Source: Chlorocebus sabaeus | Lineage: Eukaryota > Chordata > Mammalia > Primates > Cercopithecidae | Length of the DNA: 64,000 nucleotides | NCBI RefSeq assembly: GCF_047675955.1 | Contig: NC_132910.1 | Location: 93,398,923 to 93,462,922 of the forward strand | Direction of reading: 5' to 3' | Part shown: positions 1-13,081 of the stretch, in pieces | How positions within the stretch are numbered: the first letter of the stretch is position 1 | Layout of the letters: the number at the start of each line of letters is the position of its first letter | The notes under the pieces: model-generated | Databases searched by the model: none | The model's input: only the letters and a program-made list of their open reading frames with translations | Told to the model about the DNA's origin: nothing | Made by a program: the position numbers and the translations under genes

Positions 1-142
1 ACATGGTGGTGGGCGCCTGTAATCCCAGCTACTTGGGAGACTGAGGCAGGAGAATTGCTTGAACCTGGGAGATGGAAGTTCCAGTGAGTCAACACGGTGC
101 CACTGCACTCCAGGCCTAGAGGACAAAGTGAGACTCCATCTC

Positions 143-171
<29 letters not shown>
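1..171 (+). mobile_element. Alu, right arm with A tail (cut by window edge)
   Basis: This is the Alu right monomer, from the TGGTGGGCGCCTGTAATCCC region to the end, followed by an uninterrupted run of 29 A (143-171). The left arm lies outside the window. Orientation is antisense to INPP4B. Confidence 0.95.
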
Positions 172-174
<3 letters not shown>

Positions 175-289
175 TAGTAGAGGGAGTGCCTCATTGACCT
201 AGCTTAGGTCACACAACTAGAGAATTTGTGATAGAACATACTGATGTATCAGTCGTAGACCAATTGTAGTACACATAAAGCTTGCTTAA

Positions 290-425
290 ACAGTATTGGA
301 ATGTACATGTATTCTCTCATTTATAGCTCCTTTAAGAGAAAACTTGATAGCCAGGGAAGTTAAATGCTCAAGGTCACAGACAGCCAACAAATACTCAAAC
401 CCATGTCTATCACCAATGTCAATCA
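290..425 (-). repeat. MIR-like SINE fragment
   Basis: Antisense MIR pattern: a poorly kept CATTTATAGCTCC segment, then GTTAAATGCTCAAGGTCACA and an ATACTCAAACCC tail. It is strongly diverged, so the boundaries are approximate. Confidence 0.45.
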
Positions 426-679
426 TCAACATATAAATAAATGTCTTCATAATAGTGAATTACCAGCCAGAGATGTGTCCAGCAGTATGTTTTGAAAACT
501 GACCCACTCTCATGAAACACACTAACCACTACACAATAAATCTCTGTGGAGATTGTCTGGAGTCCTAAAACTACTTTAGATTTTCCTTTAAAATAAATCA
601 TTTTGATAAAAGCAGTTAATATTTTAAATAGATTCCTCAAAATTTATGTTTACATAATATAATGCTGTTAATTGAAGAA

Positions 680-2745
680 ATGGAAAGATTAATTAAAAAA
701 GGCATCCAAATTGGAAAAGAGGAAGTCAAATTGTCCCTCTTTGTAAATGACATGATCTTATATACAGAAATACCTAAAGACTCTACCAAAAAAAATCTTA
801 GAACTAAAAAATGAATTCAGCAAAGTTGCAGGATACAAAATACACAAAAATCAGTAACATTTCTATACAAAATAACTGAAAAAGAAATCAAGAAGGCAAT
901 CCCATTTACAATAGCTACAAAAAAAAAAATACCTAGGAATAAATTTAACCAAGGTAGTGAAAGGCCTCCATGATGAAAATTGCAAAACATCAAAGAAAAA
1001 GAAGCAAGAGGACACAAACAAACGGAAAAACATCCTGTGCTCATGGATCAGAAGAATATTGCTAAAATAATCATACTACCCAAAGCAATCTACACATTCA
1101 ATGTAATACCTATCAAAATACCAAGACATTCTTCATAGAAGTAGGAAAAAAAAACCCTAAAATTCATATGAAACCACAAAAGACCCCAAATAGCCAATGC
1201 AACACTGACCAAAGAGAACAAAGCTGAAGGCACCACACTACCTGACTTAAAAATATACTACAAAGTTATAGTAAGCAAAACAGCATGGCATTGGTGCAAA
1301 AGACACATAGACCAATGGAACAGAAGAGAGAGCCCAGAAATAAATTCACAGCCAATTAATTTTCAACAAAGGTACCCAGAATATATATTGGAGAAAGGAC
1401 ACCCTTTTCAATAAATACAGCTGGGAGAACTGGATATCCAAATGCAGAAGAATGAAACTAGGCCCTCATTTCTCACCATATACATAAATCAACTCAAAAT
1501 GGATTACAGACTTAATCATATGACTTGAAACTATGAAACTATTAGAAGAAAACACAGAGGAAACACTTCTGGACATTGGTCTAAGAAAAGCTTTTATGGC
1601 TAACACTTCAAAAGTACAGGCAATAGAAAGAAAATTAGACAAAGGGAACTATATTAACCTAGAATGTTTTTGCATAGCAATGGAAATAACAAACAGATTG
1701 AAGAGGCAACCTGTAGAATGGAAGAAAATATTTGCAAACTATTCATCTGACAAGGGACTAATATCCAGAATATATAAGGAGCTCAGACAACTCAATAGCA
1801 AAACAAAGAAAAACCAGAAAACAATTTTATTAAAAAGTGGGCAAAAGATCTGAGTAGACATTTCTCAAAAGAAGACAAATTGCAACAGGTATGTGAAAAA
1901 ATGCTCAACATCACTAATTATCAGGGAAATGCAAATCAAAACCACAATGAGATGATATCTCACCCCAGTGAGAATGGCTATGATCAAAAAGACAAAAAAT
2001 AACAAATGTTGGCAAGGATGTGAGGAAAGGTAGCTCTTATACACTATGGTGGGAATGTAAATTAGTACAGCCATTATGGTAAACAGTATGGAAGTCTCTC
2101 AAACAAAACTATTGTTAGTATTTATCAAAAGGAAAGAAAATCAGTATATCAAAGGAATACCTGCATCCACATGTTTATCACAGCACTATTCACAGCCAAA
2201 ATAATGAAACCATTTTAAGTGTTCATTAGTGGATGAATGGATAAAGAAAATGTTGTGTATATACACAATGAAATACTATTCATCTATTAAAAATAATAAA
2301 ATCCTTTCATTTGCAGAAACATGGATAGAACTAGAGGTCATTATGTTAAGTGAAATAAGCTAGGCAAGAAAGACAAATATCATGTGTTCTCACTCCTCTG
2401 TGGGTGATAAAATATAGGTCTCATGGAAGTAGACAGTAGAATAATGGTTACCAGAGTCTGGGAAGGGGAGGTGGTTTATAGATACACACATGCAGTTAAA
2501 TAGAAGGAATCAGTTAGTTATAGCCTTCAACAGCACAATAGTTAACAATCATTTACTGTTTATTTCAAAGTAGCTAGAAGAGATTTGAAATGCTCCGCAC
2601 ACAAAGAAATGATAAATGTTTGAGGTGATGAATATTATAAATACATTGATTTGATCATTATACATTCTATGCCTATACCAAAATATCACATGTACCCCAT
2701 AAATAAGTACAATTATTATATGCATAGAGGAGGTAAAAATAAAGG
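680..2745 (+). mobile_element. L1MA-type LINE-1, 5'-truncated (ORF2 3' half and 3' UTR)
   Basis: Starts within the reverse-transcriptase part of ORF2 and runs to a 3' UTR ending with ATCACATGTACCCCATAAAT, typical of L1MA elements. The catalytic motif region (about 735-760) reads F-V-N-D-M-I instead of an FADD-type motif. Frames are broken throughout; the longest remaining piece is 106 codons at 1533-1853 (ORF2 C-terminal region). The element is dead and in antisense orientation to INPP4B. Confidence 0.9.
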
Positions 2746-3645
2746 CAGAAAATATCATATGCATTGAGTTCTGCAATGGAAAAGATAGAGAGGGTTGGGA
2801 AGCATTTCAATGATGGGCATGTCTCCCTTCCTAAGGTCTTATTTCATTTCCAGTACAACTTCTGACAGCTGGTAGAAATGTGTGCCTCTGACAGAGCAGC
2901 TTCACACATTCTCAAGTGCAAAAAGTAAGGTTGACGGCATCCTTTCCATTTCCATCATCAGCTGAAGTGTCTCCTCTCCAGGAAGAAGTAATTAGCTCAG
3001 TCTTCTAGTACTGGAAGTCAAACTCAAGCATCTTGACTACACTGACTTCTGCTGCCCTGAAAGCCTCACAAATAGGAATTCACATGTTTAAGTACATTTT
3101 ACCTCAATCTAGGCCTTGAACCAGTGACCTACCTTCTGTAACTGCCGACACAATACATACATACACACATACAAGGGTGTGTAGTGCACTTCTCTTCTGG
3201 ACTTGAAATACAGATGGTTTTAAACTGAATCATTTCTATTCTATGCCAGAATAGAAATCAGTCTCAAATAGCTGCAGGCTCTAACAATGACTATTTTGAA
3301 AATCCGAATCCATGTTATGCAGCATAGTGGAAACAGCCCTCTGATTGAAGAGCCAAGTCCTGTATGTGTCATAAATTCTATTTTTGCATCTTTATTGAAT
3401 AGATTGGTGCCCTTTCATAAAGCAGAAAGTGTTTGAGATGAATAGAGTAACAACATTTGACCTTTTAAGGTTCTGACAACCTAACATTATAAATCTCAAA
3501 TATTTAGAGAAAAGTGTGTTTTCGTGAAATTGTTGGAATTGCTCCCTTTGAGACTTAAAATACATAATTAAAAACACTCCTTGCAAAATATAATAGGTAT
3601 CTGAATAATAAATAATATTTACTATGTTATTTCTAGTCATCTTAT
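2746..3645. other. INPP4B intron, no recognised repeat
   Basis: I see no gene and no repeat family I can name. It contains one perfect short hairpin at 3232-3258. Confidence 0.6.
3232..3258. repeat. Perfect 11-bp inverted repeat with 5-nt loop
   Basis: ATTTCTATTCT (3232-3242), loop ATGCC, AGAATAGAAAT (3248-3258). The arms are exactly complementary. Confidence 0.9.
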
Positions 3646-3885
3646 AGTGTATTGATTAAGAAGAGCACAGACTCTGGAGCTAAATGGCCTGGTTCAAATC
3701 CAGGAACTTCTACTTCATAGTTTGGTGACTTTGGGAAAGCTACTTCACCTCTCTGTGCCTCAATTTCCTCATCCAGAAAATGAAATGACACTAACAACAT
3801 CTATGTCTTAGTACTCTTGTGAAGATTAAATGAGCAAATATGTAAGGCCTAGAGAAATATGTCTGATACAGAGCGGTGTTATTAA
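3646..3885 (+). repeat. MIR SINE
   Basis: Nearly full MIR: TATTGATTAAGAAGAGCACA, then the B-box-like GGTTCAAATCC, the core CTCTGTGCCTCAATTTCCTC, and GAAGATTAAATGAGCAAATA. Confidence 0.9.
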
Positions 3886-4099
3886 GAGTTTGTTCCTGTG
3901 ATGATACGGATGAAGACAAGTATATATTTAAAATATAAATATAGAACATTTTTAACATAAATAATCATTTAGGAAATATTATCTTTGGCTATATTCCCAG
4001 TTGAGAGCTTTCCTGTCGTTATTGTTAAAGGAAACAAACAAAAATCAACTTTTCCAAAGTTAATTATAGTACCGGAATATAAATAAAAATCATGTAATA

Positions 4100-4500
4100 A
4101 TAGTAAGAACAGCAGCGATATAAACTATTATGCATCGAGCAGCCATTGTATGACAGGCAATCTACTAGAAGCTTAAGGAGTCTAAGTGATTAGACCATAT
4201 AAAACGGTGGCAAAAAGAAGGAAAAGGAGTGTGAATGAACATGCAGAAATGTTGTTTTAGTTTAGGGTGTGTTTGAACACATTTGTAGATAAAATGAGAC
4301 AACAATTATCTCATTTTGTCCTTAGAACCACCCTATGTAATACACACTCTTATTATCCCCCATTTTATTGATAGGTAAAGTAAGGCTCCCAGTGGTTAAG
4401 TAACTGGCCCATGATTACAGAATTAATAAGCGTTGAGGCCTGGATGTAAATCCTGATTCAGGTGAGCCACAGTTCACATTCTTAACCACAAGATCAGAGG
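4100..4500 (-). repeat. MIR SINE, interrupted by an inverted-copy insert
   Basis: The 3' part (about 4100-4172) and the main part (about 4300-4495: ATTATCCCCCATTTTATTG, GGTTAAGTAACTGGCCCATG, CATTCTTAACCAC) are antisense MIR. Between them lie about 110 extra bases that match, in inverse orientation, sequence near 5183-5300. Confidence 0.75.
4158..4270 (+). repeat. Inverted repeat arm A (partner 5183-5300)
   Basis: The reverse complement of 4189-4270 aligns with 5183-5270: a 20-base identical block (gttcattcac to ccttttc), an 11-base block, a 14-base block (ttatatggtctaat) and an 11-12-base block (acaccctaaac), separated by few mismatches and a 5-base gap. Weaker similarity continues on the 4158 side. 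Confidence 0.85.
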
Positions 4501-5160
4501 CCATTGTTCTAAGCAAAGATGCATTTTGTATGCTGTAATTTTTTTCTCATAACTTTTTTTTCAGTCATCTAGATTTCTCAGCAAGGCTCACCCAGATAGG
4601 TAAACGTTTTGGAAGATGTAGAATAGAGAAGAATTTTTAGTAGCGGAGAAGTGGGAGAGAGCTTTCCATATTGCAAATTTTTTAGATGGTATGGGAAACA
4701 GCATATATGCCATTATTGAATGTAATTTCAGATATATTCTTTCATTATTCTACAAGAGTTTTTAAATTACATTTACTTTGGATCTTTCAGTTTTGTCAAG
4801 CTCATCAAAATCTTTTTTATTGATATTGTTATTAATGTTAAGAAATAACTAGACAATCCTAATTTCTTTATGTTTCTTAAGGAAGTCACATTACTGGTGA
4901 TCTTCATATAACACAATTTACTCCCAACCAGAATCTCCAAATATGTCATGAAAAATAATTATCAATTCTATTTTTTATTCAATGAGGTAGGTCTAAGAGA
5001 GGCATTTTATTATTTCTCATTTGGTAAATTGATCCAAGGACGGAACTGTAATGTATATAATATATAATACTGTAGAAGAAATTTTATAATCTAAACTTAA
5101 AAAGCAAAAGCTGTGACTTCTAGCAAAGGTAGGAACGATTACCAAGAAATCTCCCGCTCT
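4501..5160. other. INPP4B intron, AT-rich, nothing recognised
   Basis: No repeat family, exon or motif that I can support. Confidence 0.6.
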
Positions 5161-5182
5161 CTGCTCTGAAACCCTCATTTAT

Positions 5183-5300
5183 ACACCCTAAACTAATACA
5201 ACCTTTCTGTGTGTTCATTCACACTCCTTTTCTCTCCCTTCTTTTTGCTACCCATCTTATATGGTCTAATGACTCACTCCTTAATCTCTCAGATTTTAAT
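5183..5300 (-). repeat. Inverted repeat arm B (partner 4158-4270)
   Basis: This is the probable source copy: it flows without interruption into the L2-like sequence on its right, whereas the partner breaks a MIR. Confidence 0.8.
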
Positions 5301-5700
5301 CTCTTTTCAGCACCTATTTTCTGAAAGGCGAGTAACCTCCCAATCAATAAATCCATTTTTTTCATCTTCCTTGACAGCTCTGTGGAGCTAGTCAACACTG
5401 ACCAACCTTCCTCTTTGTCTTAAAATTCTTCCATAATTTGTTTTTCAGGACACTGCACTACTTGCTTCCCTCTCCCTGCCCTTTTTTTCTCACTACTCTT
5501 AGTCTTTTAACTGAAAGCTGATCTTTTCATTCTCCATGTCAGTGTCAGTATTTCTCAAGGTTCTAACTTTGATCATTTCCTCCTTCAATTTTTATTTCTT
5601 GAGTAATTTTCAAAGATCACTTCTGTAAGGATGCCATCCAAATCTTTATTCCAAACCCTGTGGTTATGTGCTTAATAAAAAAAGTCATTTCCAACCAGCT
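5300..5700 (+). repeat. L2-like LINE fragment
   Basis: Diverged L2-type reverse-transcriptase region in sense orientation, with recognisable blocks such as CATCTTCCTTGACAGCTCTGT and the stretch around 5560-5660. All frames are broken. Confidence 0.5.
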
Positions 5701-5739
5701 TCTTTTTTGCACATCCCACTCTAAGAAGTTTGGAAGTAC

Positions 5740-6130
5740 AGATACTTGCTTTATCAGCTTTCCTTGCTATTATTGGTAGCCATGGGACACAATTTTGGCC
5801 AACAAAATTAGAGAAAAAAAGTCCAGGAGAGGTGTATTTTGTTGAATAAAAGGTACAAAATCAGAGGTACTACTCCTTTCCCCTTTGCTTCCTGGCTTAT
5901 AAAGTAAACGTAAGGCCTTAGAACTTTTGCATTTTTCTCACAACCATGCAATGAGAGACAAGCATGTGAACTAAAGGTCAAGATGATAAGGGTAGTAAAG
6001 TGGAAATAGAAAAATCCTAGGCCTTTGATAATATCATTAGGAATCTGACCCAGTAACAGCAAGTGCCTACTCCTGGACTTTTTGCTGCACAAGAGAAAAA
6101 ATAAAGCCTAATCATTTAAGCTTACTACTA
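5740..6130 (+). repeat. Old interspersed repeat, family not assigned
   Basis: The order of blocks (GTAGCCATGGGACACAATTTTGG; ACCATGCAATGAGAGACAAG; ATAATATCATTAGGAATCTGACCC; ACTCCTGGACTTTTTGCTGC; TAAAGCCTAATCATTTAAGC) resembles a common mammalian medium-reiterated element. I cannot name the family. Confidence 0.4.
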
Positions 6131-8240
6131 GACAGATGTCTCTAGACAATAAAAATCTTGTCACTATATCTTCATTCCATTCATCTATTTCCAAATTATT
6201 GTTTTGATATTTCCACATGGATATCCATCTGCATGTCAAATTTATTATAATGAAAATAAATTGATATAAAGAGGCCTGTGTATATGTCATTTCTTTATAC
6301 TTTCTTAATACATGGTAGCATTTTATATGGAATAAGTATTGAAATATTTAAGTAAGTTAATAAATTGTGACACAACTGAACCCTAGAGTAGCAAATATAA
6401 TTTCTAGGAACTTTCAATTAGTGGAAATAGTATGAAGATATATATTTCTTCTTCCTACTTGACTATTTTCATCTTGATATTATCAGCATTCTGGGATAAG
6501 ATCTAATGATAACTTGACAACATGACTCTGCTCCTCTCAGATGTCAGTTCTTCTACACTGAAGTCACATATATAAGCCAGCTAACCTAAAACAGGCACTA
6601 AATAATACTGACTTCTTGTAATGATGATAGCTATTACACAGCAATGCAAGGTAGCGCTATCAAAACAATTGAAAGGTCATCAGAGCATTTTGGCATGTGT
6701 TTTCAGATCCACTGATTCTCTGAACTTGATGCATTATCTAACACGGTTACTTTAGATACCTGTGGACACTTCAAAAAGTGAGTCCCTTTCCCTCCTTAAG
6801 AAATTCAACTTTAAAAAAGAAGCTCTTAGCCACATCTACAAGTATAGTTATCATCAACAATTAGTTAAGTGGAAATCATCACCAAACTCATATTATTAAT
6901 GGAGTTATGTACCTTAATAATGTTCCTGAAAAACTTCCTATAGTTCAATGAATTCATGGCAGAAAACTTTGAGTCTGGCCCACATTTCAATCTGATTTTG
7001 AGCAAATTCCTCAAATTCAGCTTCCAGTTCCCTAATCCACATGGTAATACAACAGGGTCCCGATTGAGGATCAAATGTGGTGTTCTCCGTACAAATTATT
7101 TGTAATTAATGAAGTTTTAAATCATTACTTGTTCTCTATTTTCTGTAATGTCACAAGTAGAATTAACACTGCTGTAAGTGCTATGTATAGTTATGTTACA
7201 TTACCATTTCCTTTAACTTTTCGTGCATTAACACCACTTACACTCCTACTTGTTGTTTAAGTAATGGCACTTAAGTCTTAATTCAGTTTCATCTTTAATG
7301 TTTCCAAGAGTCTAACTGGTTAAATTATTTTTTCCCACAGGAAAAACAATTTTTAAACAAATTTTAGGTGGCTCCAAAAAATCTAACCTGGTTAAACATT
7401 GGTATATTTCATGATTTTTTCCTGAAATTTATAAATTTCAGGCTAGTGAAGAAACATTTTGCTGATCTTTTTTTTCTGACAAATGTCTTAGAAGAAAGTA
7501 AAGCAGGATTGTGAGGAAAGTAAAAAAAAAAAAAAAAAAAAAATCCTTATCTGCTGCTTTTACCTTCTGCCATGTCCAAGGTCAAAAACTACTACAAAAG
7601 CCTTTCATTTGGAGCAGTTTGAATGATGTCTCAAATATCAAACTGGAAGACGACCCAGAGTCAGAAGAGTGAAAAAGAGGGACAAGGTGACATGCTGCTT
7701 AAATAAGTATGATTTCGAAAGTGAATCTGGAAGAAGAGGGGTTTTTCTGTCTTATTCTTTCTTACGTGTGGCTCCAGAAGACACACCATAGGCACATGGC
7801 CATTCGTAATGTAGGCAGATACGAGAATCAGGTATCAAAATGATGTTATTATGATGGAAACTATGAGCATTCATATGCAGTAATCATGTTTTTCAGTTGC
7901 TGTCCTCTTTTCAAAAGAAATACTCAAGAAATGAATGTTGGACTATCAGAATGCGGAGTATTAGAGTAATTAAATACTAAAATAAATACAGAGAAAATAA
8001 GTACTTATTCATTATTCTTCATAGACTTCACACTCAAACAACCCTGGTGTACCAGCATAGGCTCTGTACCCAGCCACAAGTCCCCTGAAAGAAACATATG
8101 TAACACATCCAGCCTGATCAATACAGTGAGAACATAAGGAGCCTTTTGGAGTCGGATACCATCAAACTGCTAAATCTTATCTTGGAAATACACAGTGTCA
8201 CTAGGAAAGAATCCCTGAGTTGAAGAAAAATATCTGTAGT
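6131..8240. other. INPP4B intron, nothing recognised
   Basis: AT-rich intron with a 22-base A run near 7521-7542 that is not attached to any SINE I can see. Confidence 0.6.
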
Positions 8241-8249
8241 AAATAATGC

Positions 8250-8475
8250 TGATAATGGCACTACTATTGTATTTCCTGTTTCCAAAGTACTTTCACATGT
8301 GTGTCTTATTTTCCTTCCAGTAGTCGGCAGAGCAGGTACTGAAGTCTCCATTTTAGAGCTGGAGAAACTGGGACTCAAAAAAGATAACTTGTCCAAAGTG
8401 ACATAGTAAGCAGCCGATCTGAGACTAGAACTTCTGGCTCTAAATTGTATGTTCTCTCAGTGTGCCATCATGATT
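8250..8475 (-). repeat. MIR-like SINE fragment
   Basis: Antisense MIR pattern: CTCCATTTTAGAGCTGGAGAAACTG, AAGTGACATAGTAAG, then a TCTGGCTCTAAATTG tail. Confidence 0.65.
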
Positions 8476-10283
8476 GAGAAGGAATCTGTGAGTGAACACA
8501 GTTGTAGCGTTGACCCCTAGGTACAGCTGTTTCCAACACTAGGTGAGCCTGATTTTTCCACAATGGTGTTTAAAAACCTTGCTCGGGCACCCATTGGTGG
8601 GGTTTTCAAGTGCCTCTTACAGTCTATTGTAATAGCTCATTTTTAGTTTGGTATTATCTTTTCTCAGACACTTGTGTAGGTTGCAAGTTCAAAGTCAAAC
8701 TGATGCCAAAGCAAGCAACTATTTATTCCACATATATGCAAGGGAAGGCAGAATGGGAAGGTGATAAAACAGAATCTGAAAGACGTGTTCCTGTCTTTAA
8801 GCCTACGTTAATTGAAAAGGTTCTCTCTATAGAGAGGAGAATATTTCTCTGAATATTATCATTGCCCTAGGACTATTTTGGCTTTTCTCAGCTACAAATG
8901 AACTTGAGCCTAGGATTTAAAGTTTCAAGCCTTACCTAATGTACATATACATACAACTTTGTGAATATCACTCAATGTACATGCTTATAATTAAAAGGGT
9001 ATGTATGTGTAAATACACAACCACATGCCTAGAGTTTCCAACATGAGGCCCCGCTACCCTTGTTGCTGTGAAGCCACAACAAGCAGCTATGCACATTTCA
9101 CTATTCCTCAACTTAAATTCAAAAATGAGAAGCAAATGTAGTAGTGCTAACATATGTTTCAAACTCCCTGAGCTGGGTCGGGGGTTGGGGGGTTGTGGTG
9201 AGTGAGCTCTTGTTTATACTTAAATCCCAGCCAATTAATATTTTCTTAGGAAGCTGCTTCCTCACACTCCAAAATGCCAATATGACTTATCAGTGCCCTT
9301 TTCAAAAAAACCCAAAATGGTAATTTAAAAAAATCAGTATATTATATAAAATTTAAATATCTCTATAGGCCCCATATCTTCTTATACAAACCTATCTAGG
9401 GCTTTCCAAAAGCTGCTGTCTCTATCATCATTACCAAAGTTTGTGAGAAAGACCAACATCCTTGTGAATTCACACAATGAATTCCTCAGGACATGGTATA
9501 GTGAGCAGCTGCAACCTCAGCATTTAGCTCCATTCTCAATGAGTACATCTTCAAAGACAGCTTGACTTAATGCCATGAAACTGAAGGAATCAGGCTCATG
9601 GCAACATAAGAAGAAATTCTTTCTGATGTGGAAACAGATGTCCCCTAACATTTTTCAGCATGTGACATCACCTTCTGCCTTGGTACACATAACTTTTTTC
9701 AGTAAGTTTATAAATAATTTTCACATGAATTTAAATACCAACCCCAACCTAGTTGCAATTATCATTCCATTCACATGACTCCAAAGAAAGCCTGCGTTTC
9801 TTTAAAACTTCCTTTTGTTCCTGCTGTGCAGCCTATAAAACCTTACAGTAATTAAAAGCTATTCCTAGCCAAAGCAGACTAACATTTTATATTACTTATA
9901 AATAATGAGTTTCTGCTCTTTTCTAGTCAGAAGAAATATTTTGGCAATATATCACATATCAGCTTGGCAAAGCCAAGCAGTAATGGGAAGCTATGCAAGA
10001 CACGTGTCCTCAGTGTCCACGTCGGGCACTGTGTAAGAGATCACAACCGTCAAATTGAGGGTTCATATGCATCCACCTGCACTCACAGCTGTGCCAGGAA
10101 CTCTACTGTGTAGGCAAGACCGGGCAGAGCTGGCCAGCCAGGCGCTGGAGGCCTAAAGCCACTAGACAAATAGTGACAACTGCAGAATACTTGGAAGTTG
10201 TAAGAATGAAGTAAATATCTCAGAGTCCAGGGAAATTCCTTGAGGCAGAAATAAACTCTAAGTTCAGGGTCCCAGTTTCACTC
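8476..10283. other. INPP4B intron, nothing recognised
   Basis: No repeat family that I can name. It includes a G-rich stretch at about 9174-9198 with three G runs only. Confidence 0.6.
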
Positions 10284-10631
10284 ACAAATCCCAGTGATCC
10301 GCCGGGCGCAGTGGCTCAAGCCTGTAATCCCGGCACTTTGGGAGGCCGAGATGGGCGGATCACGAGGTCAGGAGATCGAGACCATCTTGGCTAACACGGT
10401 GAAACCCCGTCTCTACTAAAAAATACAAAAAAACTAGCCGGGCGAGGTGGCGGGCGCCTGTAGTCCCAGCTACTCGGGAGGCTGAGGCAGGAGAATGGCG
10501 TAAACCCGGGAGGCGGAGCTTGCAGTGAGCTGAGATCCGGCCACTGCACTCCAGCCTGGACTGAACAGAGCAAGACTCCGTCTCAAAACAAAAAACAAAA
10601 AACAAAAAACAAAAAACAAATCCCAGTGATC
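10284..10631 (+). mobile_element. AluY of Old World monkey type with 16-bp TSD
   Basis: Alu body 10301-10615 with target-site duplication ACAAATCCCAGTGATC at 10284-10299 and again at 10616-10631, a perfect match. The tail is a (CAAAAAA)n repeat. GGGCGAGGTGG, GGCGTAAACC and GAGATCCGGCC are the cercopithecid AluY marks I used for the species call. Antisense to INPP4B. Confidence 0.95.
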
Positions 10632-11100
10632 AGTTATCAGATCATTTGACTGGCGTTTAGCAGGTAGAAAGATAAGTGCTCCTAGATCCACTGTGAAGCA
10701 TGAATTACTTATTCTGTTTACTGACTAAAACATGGCAAAGGATCATGCTCCTCCATGCTGTTGCAGATCTTAGCGTTCCCTTTAAAGTTTCCCCTAGTTA
10801 TTTCAAGGAGTTCCCAAGGGCTTCATCAAGTATTGCAAATGGCTGTCACTTTCTTCCTCTTCTGCTCTGACCCACCTTGGTGATATTTTCAGCTGCTGCT
10901 TCATTCTCTACAGATGTTGAGCAGGCCCCTCACTTATCCCTAGGCACTGATGGCCCTGTCTCACACCATCAGTATTTCTCCAGGCTGCCACTTGCTCAAA
11001 ACGGTGCCTACCATAGGAAACTGTGGCAGTCCTGATGTACTGAATCTTCAGGATACAAAAGAAACACTTCTCTCAGGACAATGTATTTTGTGTGGAAGTA
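10632..11100. other. INPP4B intron, nothing recognised
   Basis: No feature that I can support. Confidence 0.6.
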
Positions 11101-12773
11101 ATGGGAATGGCACTCTTCTTTATAAGTGATATTTATTTTATTTTATTAGAAATAATAAAATCTTTCAGAAAGGCTATTAACATAAGTGTTTTATTATGCT
11201 ATTACTTAATTTCATATTTTCTTTATTTTTCTCTCACCTCCTCATCTGCTTCTCCTTATCTGTATGTATCCTCCCATATTTTTCTGCATACGCATAATAG
11301 TCACATATAATATATATCATGTAAGTGTAAACAAAAATAAACATACCTAAATACATTTTTCATTATTAATTTTATAAAAGTGTAATTATGTTAAATACTA
11401 TTTCTGAAACATCCTGCTTTTCACAATCATGCAATATTTTGTGGTTCTTCCAAGTCTGCTTTTAGAGCTCCAAATTATTACATCGTTCTTTTTTTGTAAG
11501 GCTTCACTATATCACCTCATGTGGATACATCGGAATTTATTCACACATTCCCCTACTGATAAGCCTTCATTCTTTCTAATTTTTCACCATTATAAGCAAT
11601 GCTCAACTACCATTTTCCATATATCTTTAAGTCCTGGTGTTTTATCTCTATGAGGTTCAAAATTAAGAGTAACATCGCTGGATCAAAATGTACACTTATT
11701 TTCATTTGAATAATTGCTGGTAGATTTTTTAAAGGATGCAAAAATTTACAATCAGTCAGCAATGTATGAGAGTATACTTTTTCTCACATCCTGCCAGCAA
11801 TGGTTTTTAAAATTCTTGCCAGTCCTACGAGTGAAAATTGACAATCACATTGCTATTTTAATTTTGTGTTTCTAAGAAAAGACAAAGCATTTTTTTCATG
11901 TTTCTTGTTTTTATTTTACTGATTTGGATTTGTTTTACTGAAGAGAGCTTCCTCAAACCCTTTGCTCAATTTTTGACCATTCTGAAATCAGAACTCTTTA
12001 TATATTATAGAGATTAACCCACTAGCCTCTAAATTGCAAATAATTTTTCATATCTAATTTTCATCTTATTTATGCCATATGTTCCCATAACAAATGTTTA
12101 GATTATGATACAGTCATAAATTACCATATATGTCTTTTCCGGACTTCTGAAGAAAACTTTCCCTACTCCTTGCCTCTAGATTGTACAAACAGTCTTTCAG
12201 ATTAACTTGCAGAAGGTTTAATGTAGTTTAATTTTCTACACTTAAATAATCCAAATGAAGTGCATTTTTACACATAGAATACAATAAACTGTAATATTAT
12301 TTTCTTCTAGATGGATAGTCATTTTACCTGCACTTTTTTTCTTAAACAACACATTCTTTACCTATTAACTAAAACCATCAAAATCATAGTTAATTATCAT
12401 GAATCTTGCAGTCTGCTTCAGGATTCAATATTTTTCCTTACTCTTCTTGTCTATTACAATGAAAAAAACTATGCAGATTTGATTGTAATTTTATGTTATA
12501 TTTCAATGCCTGATCAGGTAAGTCTTACTACTATTTTTAAAATTCCTTGGCTATTCTTGGATATTGATATTTACCCATGATTTTAAAGAAAAAAATGTAT
12601 CTAATCCCAACATTCCTCTCCATAAAAAATATTTTTGAGATTTTATTTAAAATTATGATAAATTTACACATTGAATTTGGGACAGTTTCTATTTGTACTT
12701 TTCTTTCAGCAGATAAGTATTCCCGTTTGTAAAGATCTTACTGGATATTGTCCAATAATATTTTACACTTTTC

Positions 12774-13040
12774 AGCTGGGCGCAGTGGTTTACACCTGTA
12801 ATTGCAATACTTTGAGAGGCCAAGGTAGGTGGATCACCTGAGATCAGGAGTTCAAGAACAGCCTGGCTCTACTGAAAACACAACAATTAGCTGGACATAG
12901 TGGCAGGTGCCTGTAGTCCCAGCTACTCGGCAGGCTGAGACAGGAGAATCACTTGAACCCAGGAGACAGAGGTTGCAGTGGGCTCAGATGGCGCCATTAC
13001 ACTCCAACCTGGATGACAGTGAGACTCCGTCTCAAAAAAA
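12774..13040 (+). mobile_element. AluS-type, internal deletion in left arm
   Basis: Inserted into the antisense L1M. About 25-30 bases around the usual CAACATGGTGAAACCCC segment are missing (CAGCCTGGCTCTACTG junction). Confidence 0.9.
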
Positions 13041-13050
13041 TATATATATA

Positions 13051-13081
<31 letters not shown>
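13041..13081. repeat. (TA)n/(CA)n microsatellite after Alu tail
   Basis: Alternating TA then CA repeats grown from the Alu A tail. Confidence 0.95.

Noticed and set aside
1533..1853. 106-codon ORF with a reverse-transcriptase-like character
   Set aside because: Leftover piece of the dead L1 ORF2, not a gene.
3680..3710. tRNA-like B-box GGTTCAAATCC
   Set aside because: Belongs to the tRNA-derived head of a MIR; no acceptor stem or anticodon arm.
9174..9198. G-rich stretch as a quadruplex
   Set aside because: Only three G runs of three or more with proper loops; the fourth is GG, so weak compared with 30181-30204.
13041..13081. Repeat array as a CRISPR-like or other spaced array
   Set aside because: Simple TA/CA microsatellite growing from an Alu tail; no spacers, and the genome is eukaryotic.
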